In this document: positions 1-6,306 of the stretch, piece by piece | How positions within the stretch are numbered: position 1 is the stretch's first letter | How the letters are laid out: each line of letters begins with the position of its first letter | From: Alkalimonas sp. | Lineage (GTDB): Bacteria; Pseudomonadota; Gammaproteobacteria; Enterobacterales; Alteromonadaceae | Length of the DNA stretch: 6,306 nucleotides | Reading direction: 5' to 3' | NCBI GenBank assembly: GCA_007117525.1 | Contig: SKGJ01000043.1 | Location: 1 to 6,306 of the forward strand | Notes under the pieces: model-generated | Database searches by the model: none | Seen by the model: the letters and a program-made list of their open reading frames with translations, nothing else | What the model was told of the DNA's origin: nothing | Made by a program: the position numbers and the translations under genes

Positions 1-167
1 AAGACATGCTGCGCCTGAACAGTTGTCTGGCGCGCCACAAACTGCCCGAGGCCCCCCAGCACCATGCTCTGGCCGATGCCTTTGCCTGCGCCCAGCTGCT
101 GCTTAGCCAGATACGCCAACACAGCAGCAGCATGACACTGGGCGAACTGCAGAGCTTATCGCGGTAA
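1..167 (+). CDS. 3'-5' exonuclease, DEDDh (DnaQ-like) family, C-terminal fragment
   Basis: This is the 3' end of a gene entering from the left edge. It reads in the frame whose first full codon is at base 3 and stops at TAA 165-167, giving 54 visible residues. The fragment contains HHALADA (fragment residues 20-26). This matches the ExoIII motif H-x-A-x-x-D of DnaQ-type exonucleases, where the His is the general base and the Asp binds a catalytic metal; here they are H20 and D25. The preceding LRLNSCLARHKLP and the following ACAQLLLSQI resemble stand-alone proteobacterial DnaQ-like exonucleases, in which the motif is followed by an alanine/leucine helix and a short tail. Members remove nucleotides 3' to 5' from DNA or RNA, but the substrate cannot be told from this end. 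The ExoI and ExoII motifs lie outside the window. It is probably a small cytosolic enzyme and not the replicative epsilon subunit, because no polymerase-binding tail follows; this is inference. Its stop is 8 bp from the stop of the convergent receptor gene. Confidence 0.8.
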   Translation, partial: DMLRLNSCLARHKLPEAPQHHALADAFACAQLLLSQIRQHSSSMTLGELQSLSR

Positions 168-175
168 TTACTCGG

Positions 176-2410
176 TTAAAACTGATATCGGACTTCCAGC
201 CCCAGTTGGCGAGCCTCCCCGCGCAACTGGGTATAGGCTCCCAGGGCTGCAACAGAGTCGAACTTCAGCTCTGCATAGCGCTGATTAAACAGGTTTTTTC
301 CCCAAAGTGCCAGCTCTAAATCCGGCGTTGCCTGCCAACCAAGCCGGCCATGCCATAGGGCATAGCCTTGCTGGCGGGCATAGGGATCCTCGTACTGATC
401 AAAATAGATGGCCGACTGATAACGGACACCCAGCTGCCAGTCCAGTGTCTGACCGGCCAGTTGCTGTTGATGGGTAAAACTGGCCGCCAGGGTCCATTCA
501 GGAGTAAAAGGCAAACGGGTACCGGACACCAGAATATCGCCCTCACGGTACTCCCCTAGCTTGGCCTTCGGAATATAACCCAAACTGAGCATCAGCTCGG
601 TGGCCGCCAAAGGGCGGTAACGCCAGTCAGACTCAAGTCCCAAAACACGACCATCACCGGCGTTTTTCAGCACATGGTACGGCGCTGTGCCCGTACTGAT
701 ATTGACAAAACTTTGTTGGTCTCGATACTGGTAATAAAACAGTGCCAGATCCCACAACAAGGATGCATCCGAAGAGCGCCAGCGACTTCCCAGCTCCCAG
801 GCATCCAGATACTCAGGGTCGTAGCTCGAGTCGGCCGCTTCTTCGGGGCTGGTCGAAAAACCAGCGTTGTAGCCACCACTCTTGTAGCCGCGTGAATAAC
901 TATAATACAGACTGTGGCGCGGATTTAACCGCTGCAATAAGGCCAGCTTGCCGCTGAGCTCGGTGTCCGCAACCTTGCCACCAAGGTCCCACAAATCAGC
1001 CAGGTAAAAGGCCACCGTATCCAAATCCGCATTGGCATGATAACGGGTTTGCTCATCGGTCAGACGCAGTCCAGCGACCAGCTGCCAGTCAGGGCTCAGT
1101 TGTTGTTCCAGCTGTGCATAGGCCGCCATGGCTTCATTGCGTAACTGGTTGTGGTAAATAAAGGTGGCAGGCACATCGGCAAGAGCCGGCACCGCCCGAA
1201 AATCCCGGAACAGATCCAGCTCATTGTTTTGCTCAAGTCGCTCGTTGAGATAAAACAAACCAGCCGTCCAGAAACGCTCTGGCTGTTGCCAGAACAACGT
1301 CAGTTCCTGACTGAAAAAGTCATTGTCCGAGCCAAGCACTCCTTCAATAAACTGGCCGGGGCCATCGGCATCCCAGGAGTGAAAGCGGTTAAAGCTTTTG
1401 TAAGCGGTTATCGACTTGAGACTAAGGGCAGCACTCAGCTCGCGCTCCAGTTGCAGGCTAGTGCCCCAGCTGTCGGTGCGGTTGCGTTTGTGCTGGGTAT
1501 TGGCACTGGTGGTCCAAAAGTCATCGCTGGGCACCGAAAACCCAAAGTTATCGACACAATGACGGCTACCCACCTCGGCCGGACTGCACCACTCCCCCGT
1601 TTCCAGGTTGCGAAAAACACCAGCACTGTACACGGGCTTAGGCTGCCCAGTCCAATGTTCCGAATGCAAGCGCCACAACACCGACCACTGCTGCCACTCA
1701 CTGCTAACCAGCAATCGGAAGCTGGCTTGCTCCATGCCACCACCACTGGCACCAGGAAACAGATTGTTCATGCTGTATTGGTAATCCTGCCAGTTAAAGG
1801 CAAAGCGTGCGGCAGTAGTATCAGTAAGCGGCGCATTAACCGCGCCCTGAATCCGATAACTTTGCTGCTCTGCGGCGCTGGCCCGGACATAGCCACCGAA
1901 CTCATGCTCCGGCAAACGAGAGCGCAGCAATATGGCTCCCCCGGTAGTATTGCGGCCAAACAGGGTCCCCTGAGGACCACGCAGCACTTCGACCCGCTCC
2001 AGGTCAAACAGCTGACCGGTCATAAAATTGGCGCCACCACTGACCACCTCATCGCTGTAGATGGCAATTGGGGAAACCGTTGAGGTGTTGTAATCAAACA
2101 TTCCGACCCCACGCAAGGTAAAGGCCGGGGTCGTACCTTCAGCCGCCGCCTGGCTGGCAACAAAATTTGGCACCAGGTTGGCCAGTTCAACCGCATCTTT
2201 AATCTGACGCTGTTGCAGCTGCTCACCATCTATCAGTGTTACGGCAACAGAGACATCGTGCAGATCTTGTGGTCGGCGCTGCGCATGCACCTCGATACGC
2301 TCGATTGCATCCAGTTCTGAGTCCATGTCATTGGCGGCATGAACAGAAGTCGCCATCCCATAACAACCAAGTGCCACCGCAGCGGCGGTGGCAGAAAATC
2401 GAATCATCAT
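176..2410 (-). CDS. TonB-dependent outer-membrane receptor
   Basis: The gene encodes a 744-residue outer-membrane active transporter that takes up a bound ligand with energy from TonB-ExbB-ExbD. Residues 1-25 form a Sec signal peptide with likely cleavage after SVHA. The mature protein starts almost directly with a TonB-box-like stretch (ERIEVHAQ, 37-44), so there is no FecA-type N-terminal signalling domain. The plug domain spans about 47-165, with TLRGVG (98-103) and the strongly conserved VEVLRGPQGTLFGRNTTGG (140-158). The remaining ~580 residues form the beta-barrel. It ends with GKNLFNQRYA and a last strand closing on a terminal Phe (LEVRYQF), the normal Bam recognition signal. Length and motif order are typical of COG1629 receptors. 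C275 and C285 lie in what should be an extracellular loop and could form a disulfide. The start is one of two adjacent ATGs (2410 or 2407), both served by AGGA at 2417-2420. The ligand cannot be assigned: no siderophore-, haem- or B12-specific feature or neighbour is visible, and no Fur box was recognised upstream. Confidence 0.95.
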   Translation of the reverse strand: MMIRFSATAAAVALGCYGMATSVHAANDMDSELDAIERIEVHAQRRPQDLHDVSVAVTLIDGEQLQQRQIKDAVELANLVPNFVASQAAAEGTTPAFTLRGVGMFDYNTSTVSPIAIYSDEVVSGGANFMTGQLFDLERVEVLRGPQGTLFGRNTTGGAILLRSRLPEHEFGGYVRASAAEQQSYRIQGAVNAPLTDTTAARFAFNWQDYQYSMNNLFPGASGGGMEQASFRLLVSSEWQQWSVLWRLHSEHWTGQPKPVYSAGVFRNLETGEWCSPAEVGSRHCVDNFGFSVPSDDFWTTSANTQHKRNRTDSWGTSLQLERELSAALSLKSITAYKSFNRFHSWDADGPGQFIEGVLGSDNDFFSQELTLFWQQPERFWTAGLFYLNERLEQNNELDLFRDFRAVPALADVPATFIYHNQLRNEAMAAYAQLEQQLSPDWQLVAGLRLTDEQTRYHANADLDTVAFYLADLWDLGGKVADTELSGKLALLQRLNPRHSLYYSYSRGYKSGGYNAGFSTSPEEAADSSYDPEYLDAWELGSRWRSSDASLLWDLALFYYQYRDQQSFVNISTGTAPYHVLKNAGDGRVLGLESDWRYRPLAATELMLSLGYIPKAKLGEYREGDILVSGTRLPFTPEWTLAASFTHQQQLAGQTLDWQLGVRYQSAIYFDQYEDPYARQQGYALWHGRLGWQATPDLELALWGKNLFNQRYAELKFDSVAALGAYTQLRGEARQLGLEVRYQF
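201..231. repeat. Inverted repeat at the convergent gene ends, possible hairpin
   Basis: The arms CCCAGTTG (201-208) and CAACTGGG (224-231) are perfect 8-bp reverse complements around a 15-nt loop. A GC pair (209-210 with 221-222) could extend the stem past a bulge. It lies 33 bp beyond the exonuclease stop, inside the last codons of the receptor gene, where both arms partly encode Gln-Leu pairs. No T-run follows on either strand, so it is not a canonical intrinsic terminator. It could still slow or protect the 3' end of the exonuclease transcript, or be coincidental. Confidence 0.35.
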
Positions 2411-2416
2411 AGCGGT

Positions 2417-2420
2417 TCCT
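2417..2420 (-). promoter_or_regulatory. Ribosome binding site of the receptor gene
   Basis: On the minus strand the sequence reads AGTAGGAACCGCTATGATG. The AGGA core is 6 nt from the first ATG (2408-2410) and 9 nt from the second (2405-2407). Either spacing works, so this site does not decide between the two starts. The only consequence is one extra Met at the signal peptide's N terminus. Confidence 0.6.
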
Positions 2421-2477
2421 ACTGAGGGTACCAGGCAGCAATTTGCCGGCTCAGCTAGTACTTAAGTTAGAAATAAA

Positions 2478-2492
2478 ATACTATCGGAGTAT
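2478..2492. promoter_or_regulatory. Operator-like inverted repeat ATACT-N5-AGTAT
   Basis: ATACT (2478-2482) and AGTAT (2488-2492) are perfect 5-bp inverted arms around ATCGG. The repeat covers the candidate -10 element and part of the spacer of the receptor promoter. A dimeric repressor bound there would block RNA polymerase. The arms are short and the sequence is AT-rich, so chance cannot be excluded. It does not match the 19-bp Fur consensus well, and I do not recognise the regulator. Confidence 0.3.
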
Positions 2493-2506
2493 CATTGACA
2501 ACTCAA
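2478..2506 (-). promoter_or_regulatory. Candidate sigma-70-type promoter of the receptor gene
   Basis: On the minus strand, TTGAGT (2501-2506) and TAGTAT (2478-2483) are separated by exactly 17 nt, and each matches the -35 or -10 consensus at four of six positions. An overlapping alternative uses TTGTCA (2496-2501) with TATTTT (2475-2480), but at a short 15-nt spacing. Either would start transcription about 60 nt upstream of the receptor ATG. This rests on pattern matching only. Confidence 0.4.
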
Positions 2507-2561
2507 ATGAAAAGTCTGTGCCGATGACATTCTCTGCAGTACCCTTTATTGTTGCTGTAAA

Positions 2562-2570
2562 TGATTATAT
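2562..2570 (+). promoter_or_regulatory. Candidate extended -10 promoter of the large signalling gene
   Basis: TGATTATAT fits the extended -10 form TGn followed by a TATAAT-like hexamer (TTATAT, 2565-2570). No good -35 is present at 16-18 nt upstream, which fits an extended -10 element but makes the call weak. Transcription would begin near base 2577, leaving a 5' leader of about 25 nt. Confidence 0.3.
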
Positions 2571-2587
2571 GCTTGAAACAAGTTGTT

Positions 2588-2592
2588 AAAGG
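2588..2592 (+). promoter_or_regulatory. Ribosome binding site of the large signalling gene
   Basis: AAAGG lies 9 nt before the ATG at 2602. In-frame stops at 2587-2589 and 2593-2595 sit just upstream, so this ATG is the first one possible in the open frame. The ribosome site and the stops together fix the start. Confidence 0.7.
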
Positions 2593-2601
2593 TAGAATCC
2601 G

Positions 2602-5600
2602 ATGTATCGACTGAGTGATTTTAGTGCTGTCCACGAGCTTCCCTCTTTAAGTGCGACGCATCGGTTGTTCACAGCCTTTCATACCGGACTGGGGCACGTT
2701 TTATTACTGAGTACATCGCAACAACAGCAGCCAGCTCAGTCGCCACCGGTTCGTCCCGATTTTTTACCTGAGCAAGTCGCCACTTTCACCGAGTCGCATC
2801 AGCTGTTTGAGGTGCTGTCGGCTGAATCTGGCTTGCTGAACTTCCAGCAAGTACAGCACGAGGTGCAACAAGGTCGAATCCAGGCGCTAGCCGCTATTAT
2901 CAGTCTGGCACGGCTGGTTCAACAAGCCCATCAGGCAGGTTACATCCTGAAAGAAATCAAAGCCGAAGCTATTTTTTGGTCTGCCCATGCTGATAAAGCG
3001 CTTCTTATCCACTGCCCACAGGCATCCACCATTCAGACAGTACGGCAAGGCTTGCACCAAAGTACCCTTGAGCTGTCAAGCCTACGCACCCTGGCACCGG
3101 AAGCGACAGGCCGCATCAACTGCCCCTTGGATCAGCGCGCCGATCTTTATGCACTGGGTGTCCTCAGCTATGCCATTTTAGCCGGTGACTTTCCGTTTTT
3201 GCAGCAAGAGCCGCTGGCACTGATCCATGCCCATATTGCCAAAACACCGCAACCATTAATCGAACTATTAGCCGAGCTCGATAGCAGACTGGCCTGTATC
3301 ATTGATGCCTTACTGCAAAAAGATCCCAATGCCCGTTATCAATCAATTGATGCCGTGCTGTGTGACCTCAGGCGCTGTGAACAACCAGTAAGCGCAGAGC
3401 CTTTTGTACCAGCGCTTTTTTCCGGTATGCAGACTTTGCCTTTTCCCGAGCGACTTTATGAACGCGAGCAGGATGTTGAAAAACTGATTGATGCTTATCA
3501 GAGGGCTCGCGATAACCGCAGTCAGTTGGTGCTGGTCCGAGGTTATTCTGGCTCAGGCAAAACCAGCCTGATCGAGCAGCTGCCACCAGCAACCTTAGGG
3601 CACCCCACTTTTTTCGTACAAGGCAAACACGATCAGTACCTTAAAAATCGTTTTTTCTCAGCGCTGACCTCTGCTCTTGGTCAACTGGCAGAAGCCATCT
3701 TGCAAGAACCAGCTAAAGCCCTGGCAGACTGGCAACAACGGCTGCAACAAGCAGCGGGCGATGATGGCGCTTTGTTGTGGGAGCTGGTACCGGAATGGAA
3801 GTCGTTGCTGGCTAGCAACAATCAGCCAATGAAAGAGCCATCTTCGCTCGCAGCGGCATCCGAGCTGGCCCGCTTTGATCAGTTAATGCTCCGACTTTTG
3901 CACGCCATCAGTGAGGCAAACTACAGTCTGGTGCTGTTTCTGGATGATGTGCAGTGGGCCGATCGGGCCACACTGCGTTGGCTGGAGCAGCTGGCAGACA
4001 TAGCACCTGACATTCGCTTGTTGCTGCTGATCAGTTATCGCGACCATGAAATTGATGATCAGCATCCACTGCATTTTACCCTGAAGCAATTCCAGCAAAG
4101 TCGAATCCAGCAACAACAGCTGGATTTAAAGCCGCTATCAAGCCGGGCTACCTTGCAGTTTGTTGCCGACACCTTGCATGGCAGCGCCGATACCTTCGAG
4201 CCGCTGGCTGAATTGCTGCTGCAAAAAACCAGTGGCAATCCATTTTACCTGAAGCAACTAATGCAAAAGCTTTACCAGAGCAAGTTGTTGCAATTGCAGC
4301 TCGATGGAAGCTGGCAGTGGGATCAAAAGGCTATCGCCGAGCTCAGTATCAGCGACAACCATGCCAGCATCACAGCTGATCGCTTGCATCGTTTCCCCAG
4401 CCGTACTCAACAGCTGTTTCAATGGTTGGCCATTTTGGGCGAGCGGGTCAGTTTCCAGCTGCTGGCACAGTTGGCGAAGCTATCACCGCCAGAGCTCGAA
4501 CAGCAACTGGCCGAAGCCATCAACAGCGGCATCCTGATTGCTTATACCACCAGCGATGGCCAGCAACTGGACGCGGTGCGTTTTGCTCATGACCGCCTGC
4601 AACAAGCGGCTTTACAGCTGGTCAGCCCGGATGAACGATTAGCATTGCACTTGCAAATCGCACTGCATTATTTCAGCCGATTAAGCGCCAACGAGCAGCA
4701 CAGCGAAGTCCTGACTTACCTGCACCATTTTAATTTAGCCTTACCACTGAGTTTGCAGCACATTGCTGCCGAACACCTGGCAGAGCTTAATTTAACCGCG
4801 GGCCGTAAAGCACTCAGCAGCAATGCGTACTTCAACGCCCAGCGCTTTTTCCAACAAGGCTGTGATCTGCTCAGCGAGCACAACAAGCACCCACTATTGG
4901 CGGAGCTTTTGCTTGGCCTGGCACAAAGTGCTTATCTGACACAGCAGTACGCCCTTGCCTGGCACTGTTGTGAAGAGTTAAATAGTCTGAGCTCGGATCC
5001 GCTGCAGCGTTTACGCAGCTGTCAGCAACAGATTTTGATTCATTTTGCCAGGAATCAACTGACCGAAGCCTACGAGCTTGCTCAGCAACAACTCAAACCA
5101 CTTGGCATTGATATCGTTGCTCAGCCAGAAATGGTAGCGCTCTACCCTGGCGTGTTGCAACTGTATCAACGGGATACCATCGGGCAATTGCTGCAACAAC
5201 AAAAAGCCCAGGACCCTTTGCAACTGCAAATGATGGAAATTCTCGGTATGTTGTTTACCGTGGCATACATCATCAGCCCACTGCATTACATGACGGTGAG
5301 CTATCATCTGCTCACTCTCACGCTGAAGCATGGCCACAGCAGTGCCTCTGCGCTAGGCTACCTCGGACACGCCATGCACCTGATTGCTATCTTTGGTCAA
5401 TACAGTGAAGCCCTGGAGTTTGCCGATCTGGCCGTGCAAGTCGATGCAGGTTTTGACAAGAAGTATCGTGCTCAGCTGCAATTCCAACGTGCCGCTGCTG
5501 TTTTACCCTGGAGAGCGCCGCTCCAGCAGTCACTGCAAGCGTTAGAGCAGAGCCACCATTTAGGCTTGCAGGATGGACAACTTGAATACGCCGCTCATGC

Positions 5601-6306
5601 CGTGCTCTTTGGCAGCTTTTACCGGGTATTAAGTGGGGAGCCACTGGCTCAGGTGCAGCTGTTTGGTGAACAAAGCATTCAGTTTTTAAGCGAGAAACAG
5701 TTCCCCTACAACCTGCAGTTTTGTCAGCTCTGGCAACAGTTTACGCTAAGCATGCAAGATACCCCTGCTCAGGCCACTTTGTTGGAAGGAACGGACTTTT
5801 CTGAGTCCACCCAGTTAAGCGAACTTGAGCAACCACAGAATAAAACCTTATTGTTTTGTTACCACTGCCTAAAATTGATGCAAGCCTTCATCATGCGAAG
5901 CGGTGACGAACAACAGCATCTGCAAGCCGCCGCCCCTTTAGCCGACGTGGCTCTGGCCCTGTACCACCAAACTGAGTTTTACTTTTTCCAGGGGCTGACA
6001 GCCGCCCGCTATCTGCACCAACAGGGCTTAACTCCAGATAAGAAAAATCAGCTTGAGCAACAACTGCACAGTGCGATTGACAAGCTAAGCGATTGGGCCA
6101 ACAACTGCCCGAGCAATCACCTGCATAAATTGCGACTGCTTCAGGCCGAGCAAGCCTGCCTGACCGGTGCTATCGACGCCTGGCAGCTGTACCAACAAGC
6201 TATTGAGCTTAGCCAGGCACAGGGCTTTACCCAGCATACTGCGCTGGCACATGAGCTGGCTGCCGATTATTGGCTGCGAATGCAGCAGTCAGCCTATGCC
6301 CGGGAG
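2602..6306 (+). CDS. Multidomain signalling protein: pseudokinase, STAND/AAA ATPase, helical repeats (3' end missing)
   Basis: The frame is open for 1235 codons and runs off the right edge. Domain order and motifs match the large family annotated as trifunctional Ser/Thr kinase / ATP-binding / sensor output protein. Residues 1-260 are kinase-like: the activation-segment and C-lobe motifs TLAPEATGRIN (163-173), DLYALG (181-186) and KDPNARY (240-246) are kept. The catalytic loop, however, reads YILKEIKAEAIFW (114-126) and the DFG position reads HCP (137-139), so it is very probably a pseudokinase. An ATPase follows: Walker A GYSGSGKTS (314-322), Walker B LVLFLDDVQWAD (443-454), LLLISYRD (474-481) and KTSGNPFYL (542-550). 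A winged-helix-like part (about 590-680) carries VRFAHDRLQQAAL (659-671). A TPR-like helical region fills 700-1235, including LNLTAGRKA (729-737) and WANNCPSN (1165-1172), both typical of the family. Relatives are about 1500-2000 residues and end in GAF plus histidine kinase or GGDEF; that output is not visible here. No signal peptide or clear membrane span is seen, so it is probably cytosolic. It is unusually rich in glutamine. The ligand and output are unknown. It is transcribed divergently from the TonB receptor gene. Confidence 0.9.
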   Translation, partial: MYRLSDFSAVHELPSLSATHRLFTAFHTGLGHVLLLSTSQQQQPAQSPPVRPDFLPEQVATFTESHQLFEVLSAESGLLNFQQVQHEVQQGRIQALAAIISLARLVQQAHQAGYILKEIKAEAIFWSAHADKALLIHCPQASTIQTVRQGLHQSTLELSSLRTLAPEATGRINCPLDQRADLYALGVLSYAILAGDFPFLQQEPLALIHAHIAKTPQPLIELLAELDSRLACIIDALLQKDPNARYQSIDAVLCDLRRCEQPVSAEPFVPALFSGMQTLPFPERLYEREQDVEKLIDAYQRARDNRSQLVLVRGYSGSGKTSLIEQLPPATLGHPTFFVQGKHDQYLKNRFFSALTSALGQLAEAILQEPAKALADWQQRLQQAAGDDGALLWELVPEWKSLLASNNQPMKEPSSLAAASELARFDQLMLRLLHAISEANYSLVLFLDDVQWADRATLRWLEQLADIAPDIRLLLLISYRDHEIDDQHPLHFTLKQFQQSRIQQQQLDLKPLSSRATLQFVADTLHGSADTFEPLAELLLQKTSGNPFYLKQLMQKLYQSKLLQLQLDGSWQWDQKAIAELSISDNHASITADRLHRFPSRTQQLFQWLAILGERVSFQLLAQLAKLSPPELEQQLAEAINSGILIAYTTSDGQQLDAVRFAHDRLQQAALQLVSPDERLALHLQIALHYFSRLSANEQHSEVLTYLHHFNLALPLSLQHIAAEHLAELNLTAGRKALSSNAYFNAQRFFQQGCDLLSEHNKHPLLAELLLGLAQSAYLTQQYALAWHCCEELNSLSSDPLQRLRSCQQQILIHFARNQLTEAYELAQQQLKPLGIDIVAQPEMVALYPGVLQLYQRDTIGQLLQQQKAQDPLQLQMMEILGMLFTVAYIISPLHYMTVSYHLLTLTLKHGHSSASALGYLGHAMHLIAIFGQYSEALEFADLAVQVDAGFDKKYRAQLQFQRAAAVLPWRAPLQQSLQALEQSHHLGLQDGQLEYAAHAVLFGSFYRVLSGEPLAQVQLFGEQSIQFLSEKQFPYNLQFCQLWQQFTLSMQDTPAQATLLEGTDFSESTQLSELEQPQNKTLLFCYHCLKLMQAFIMRSGDEQQHLQAAAPLADVALALYHQTEFYFFQGLTAARYLHQQGLTPDKKNQLEQQLHSAIDKLSDWANNCPSNHLHKLRLLQAEQACLTGAIDAWQLYQQAIELSQAQGFTQHTALAHELAADYWLRMQQSAYARE

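Noticed and set aside
1151..2083. Long + strand open frame (310 codons, GTG start) opposite the receptor gene
   Set aside because: It is antisense to an unmistakable TonB receptor, has no ribosome binding site, and its translation shows no recognisable domain. It is a shadow of the receptor's codon usage.
176..2410. FecA-type transducer role for the receptor
   Set aside because: The mature N terminus begins about 12 residues before the TonB box, so the roughly 80-residue signalling domain is absent. No sigma or anti-sigma gene is adjacent.
2363..2410. Lipoprotein signal (Leu-Gly-Cys at residues 14-16 of the receptor)
   Set aside because: The position -3 residue is Ala and not the usual Leu, and a better signal peptidase I site (SVHA) follows at residue 25. 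TonB receptors are not lipoproteins.
2475..2506. Fur box upstream of the receptor
   Set aside because: Aligned to the 19-bp Fur consensus, only about five positions agree. The GATA-like repeats seen are too few and wrongly spaced.
2602..3390. Frameshift or pseudogene explanation for the degenerate kinase region
   Set aside because: The frame is uninterrupted from ATG to window end, the ribosome binding site is good, and family motifs after the lost catalytic residues are well conserved. The losses look selected, not the result of decay.
5221..5340. Possible membrane segments around residues 878-905 of the signalling protein
   Set aside because: The hydrophobic stretch is broken by His, Ser and Tyr and corresponds to amphipathic helices in the repeat region of soluble relatives.
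3368..5644. Minus-strand open frames of 70-110 codons opposite the signalling gene, and short + strand frames at 2987-3181 and 4304-4537
   Set aside because: All lie within the continuous 1235-codon frame that carries family motifs throughout. None has a convincing start site or a domain.

Overview
The window looks like chromosomal DNA of a free-living gammaproteobacterium. The evidence is moderate GC, a TonB-dependent outer-membrane receptor with a normal Sec signal peptide, and very glutamine-rich proteins. An Alteromonadales/Rheinheimera-Alishewanella type of host would fit, but that is an impression and not a demonstrated placement. I see no insertion sequence, tRNA, rRNA, CRISPR array or phage gene.

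Layout. (1) Bases 1-167, + strand: the last 54 codons of a DEDDh (DnaQ-like) 3'-5' exonuclease, cut by the left edge. (2) Bases 176-2410, - strand: a complete 744-residue TonB-dependent receptor that converges on the exonuclease with only 8 bp between the stop codons. (3) Bases 2411-2601: a 191-bp divergent intergenic region. It holds a plausible receptor promoter overlapped by a perfect 5-bp-arm inverted repeat, a weak extended -10 promoter for the rightward gene, and a ribosome binding site for each gene. (4) Bases 2602-6306, + strand: 1235 codons, open to the right edge, of a very large multidomain signalling protein. It belongs to the family usually annotated as trifunctional Ser/Thr kinase / AAA ATPase (COG3899-like) / sensor output protein. 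The visible part holds a kinase-like domain, a STAND/AAA_16-type ATPase and a long helical repeat region. The usual C-terminal GAF plus histidine kinase or GGDEF output lies beyond the window.

The most interesting observation is that the kinase-like domain has lost every recognisable catalytic element: glycine loop, beta-3 lysine, catalytic-loop Asp and Asn, and DFG. It keeps the activation-segment and C-lobe scaffold (APE, DLYALG, KDPNARY), and the ATPase behind it keeps intact Walker A and B motifs. It therefore reads as a pseudokinase attached to a probably active NTPase switch. Because this protein and the receptor are divergently transcribed from one short control region, a regulatory or ligand-sensing link between them is a reasonable but untested hypothesis. 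No complete novel system can be demonstrated from this window.
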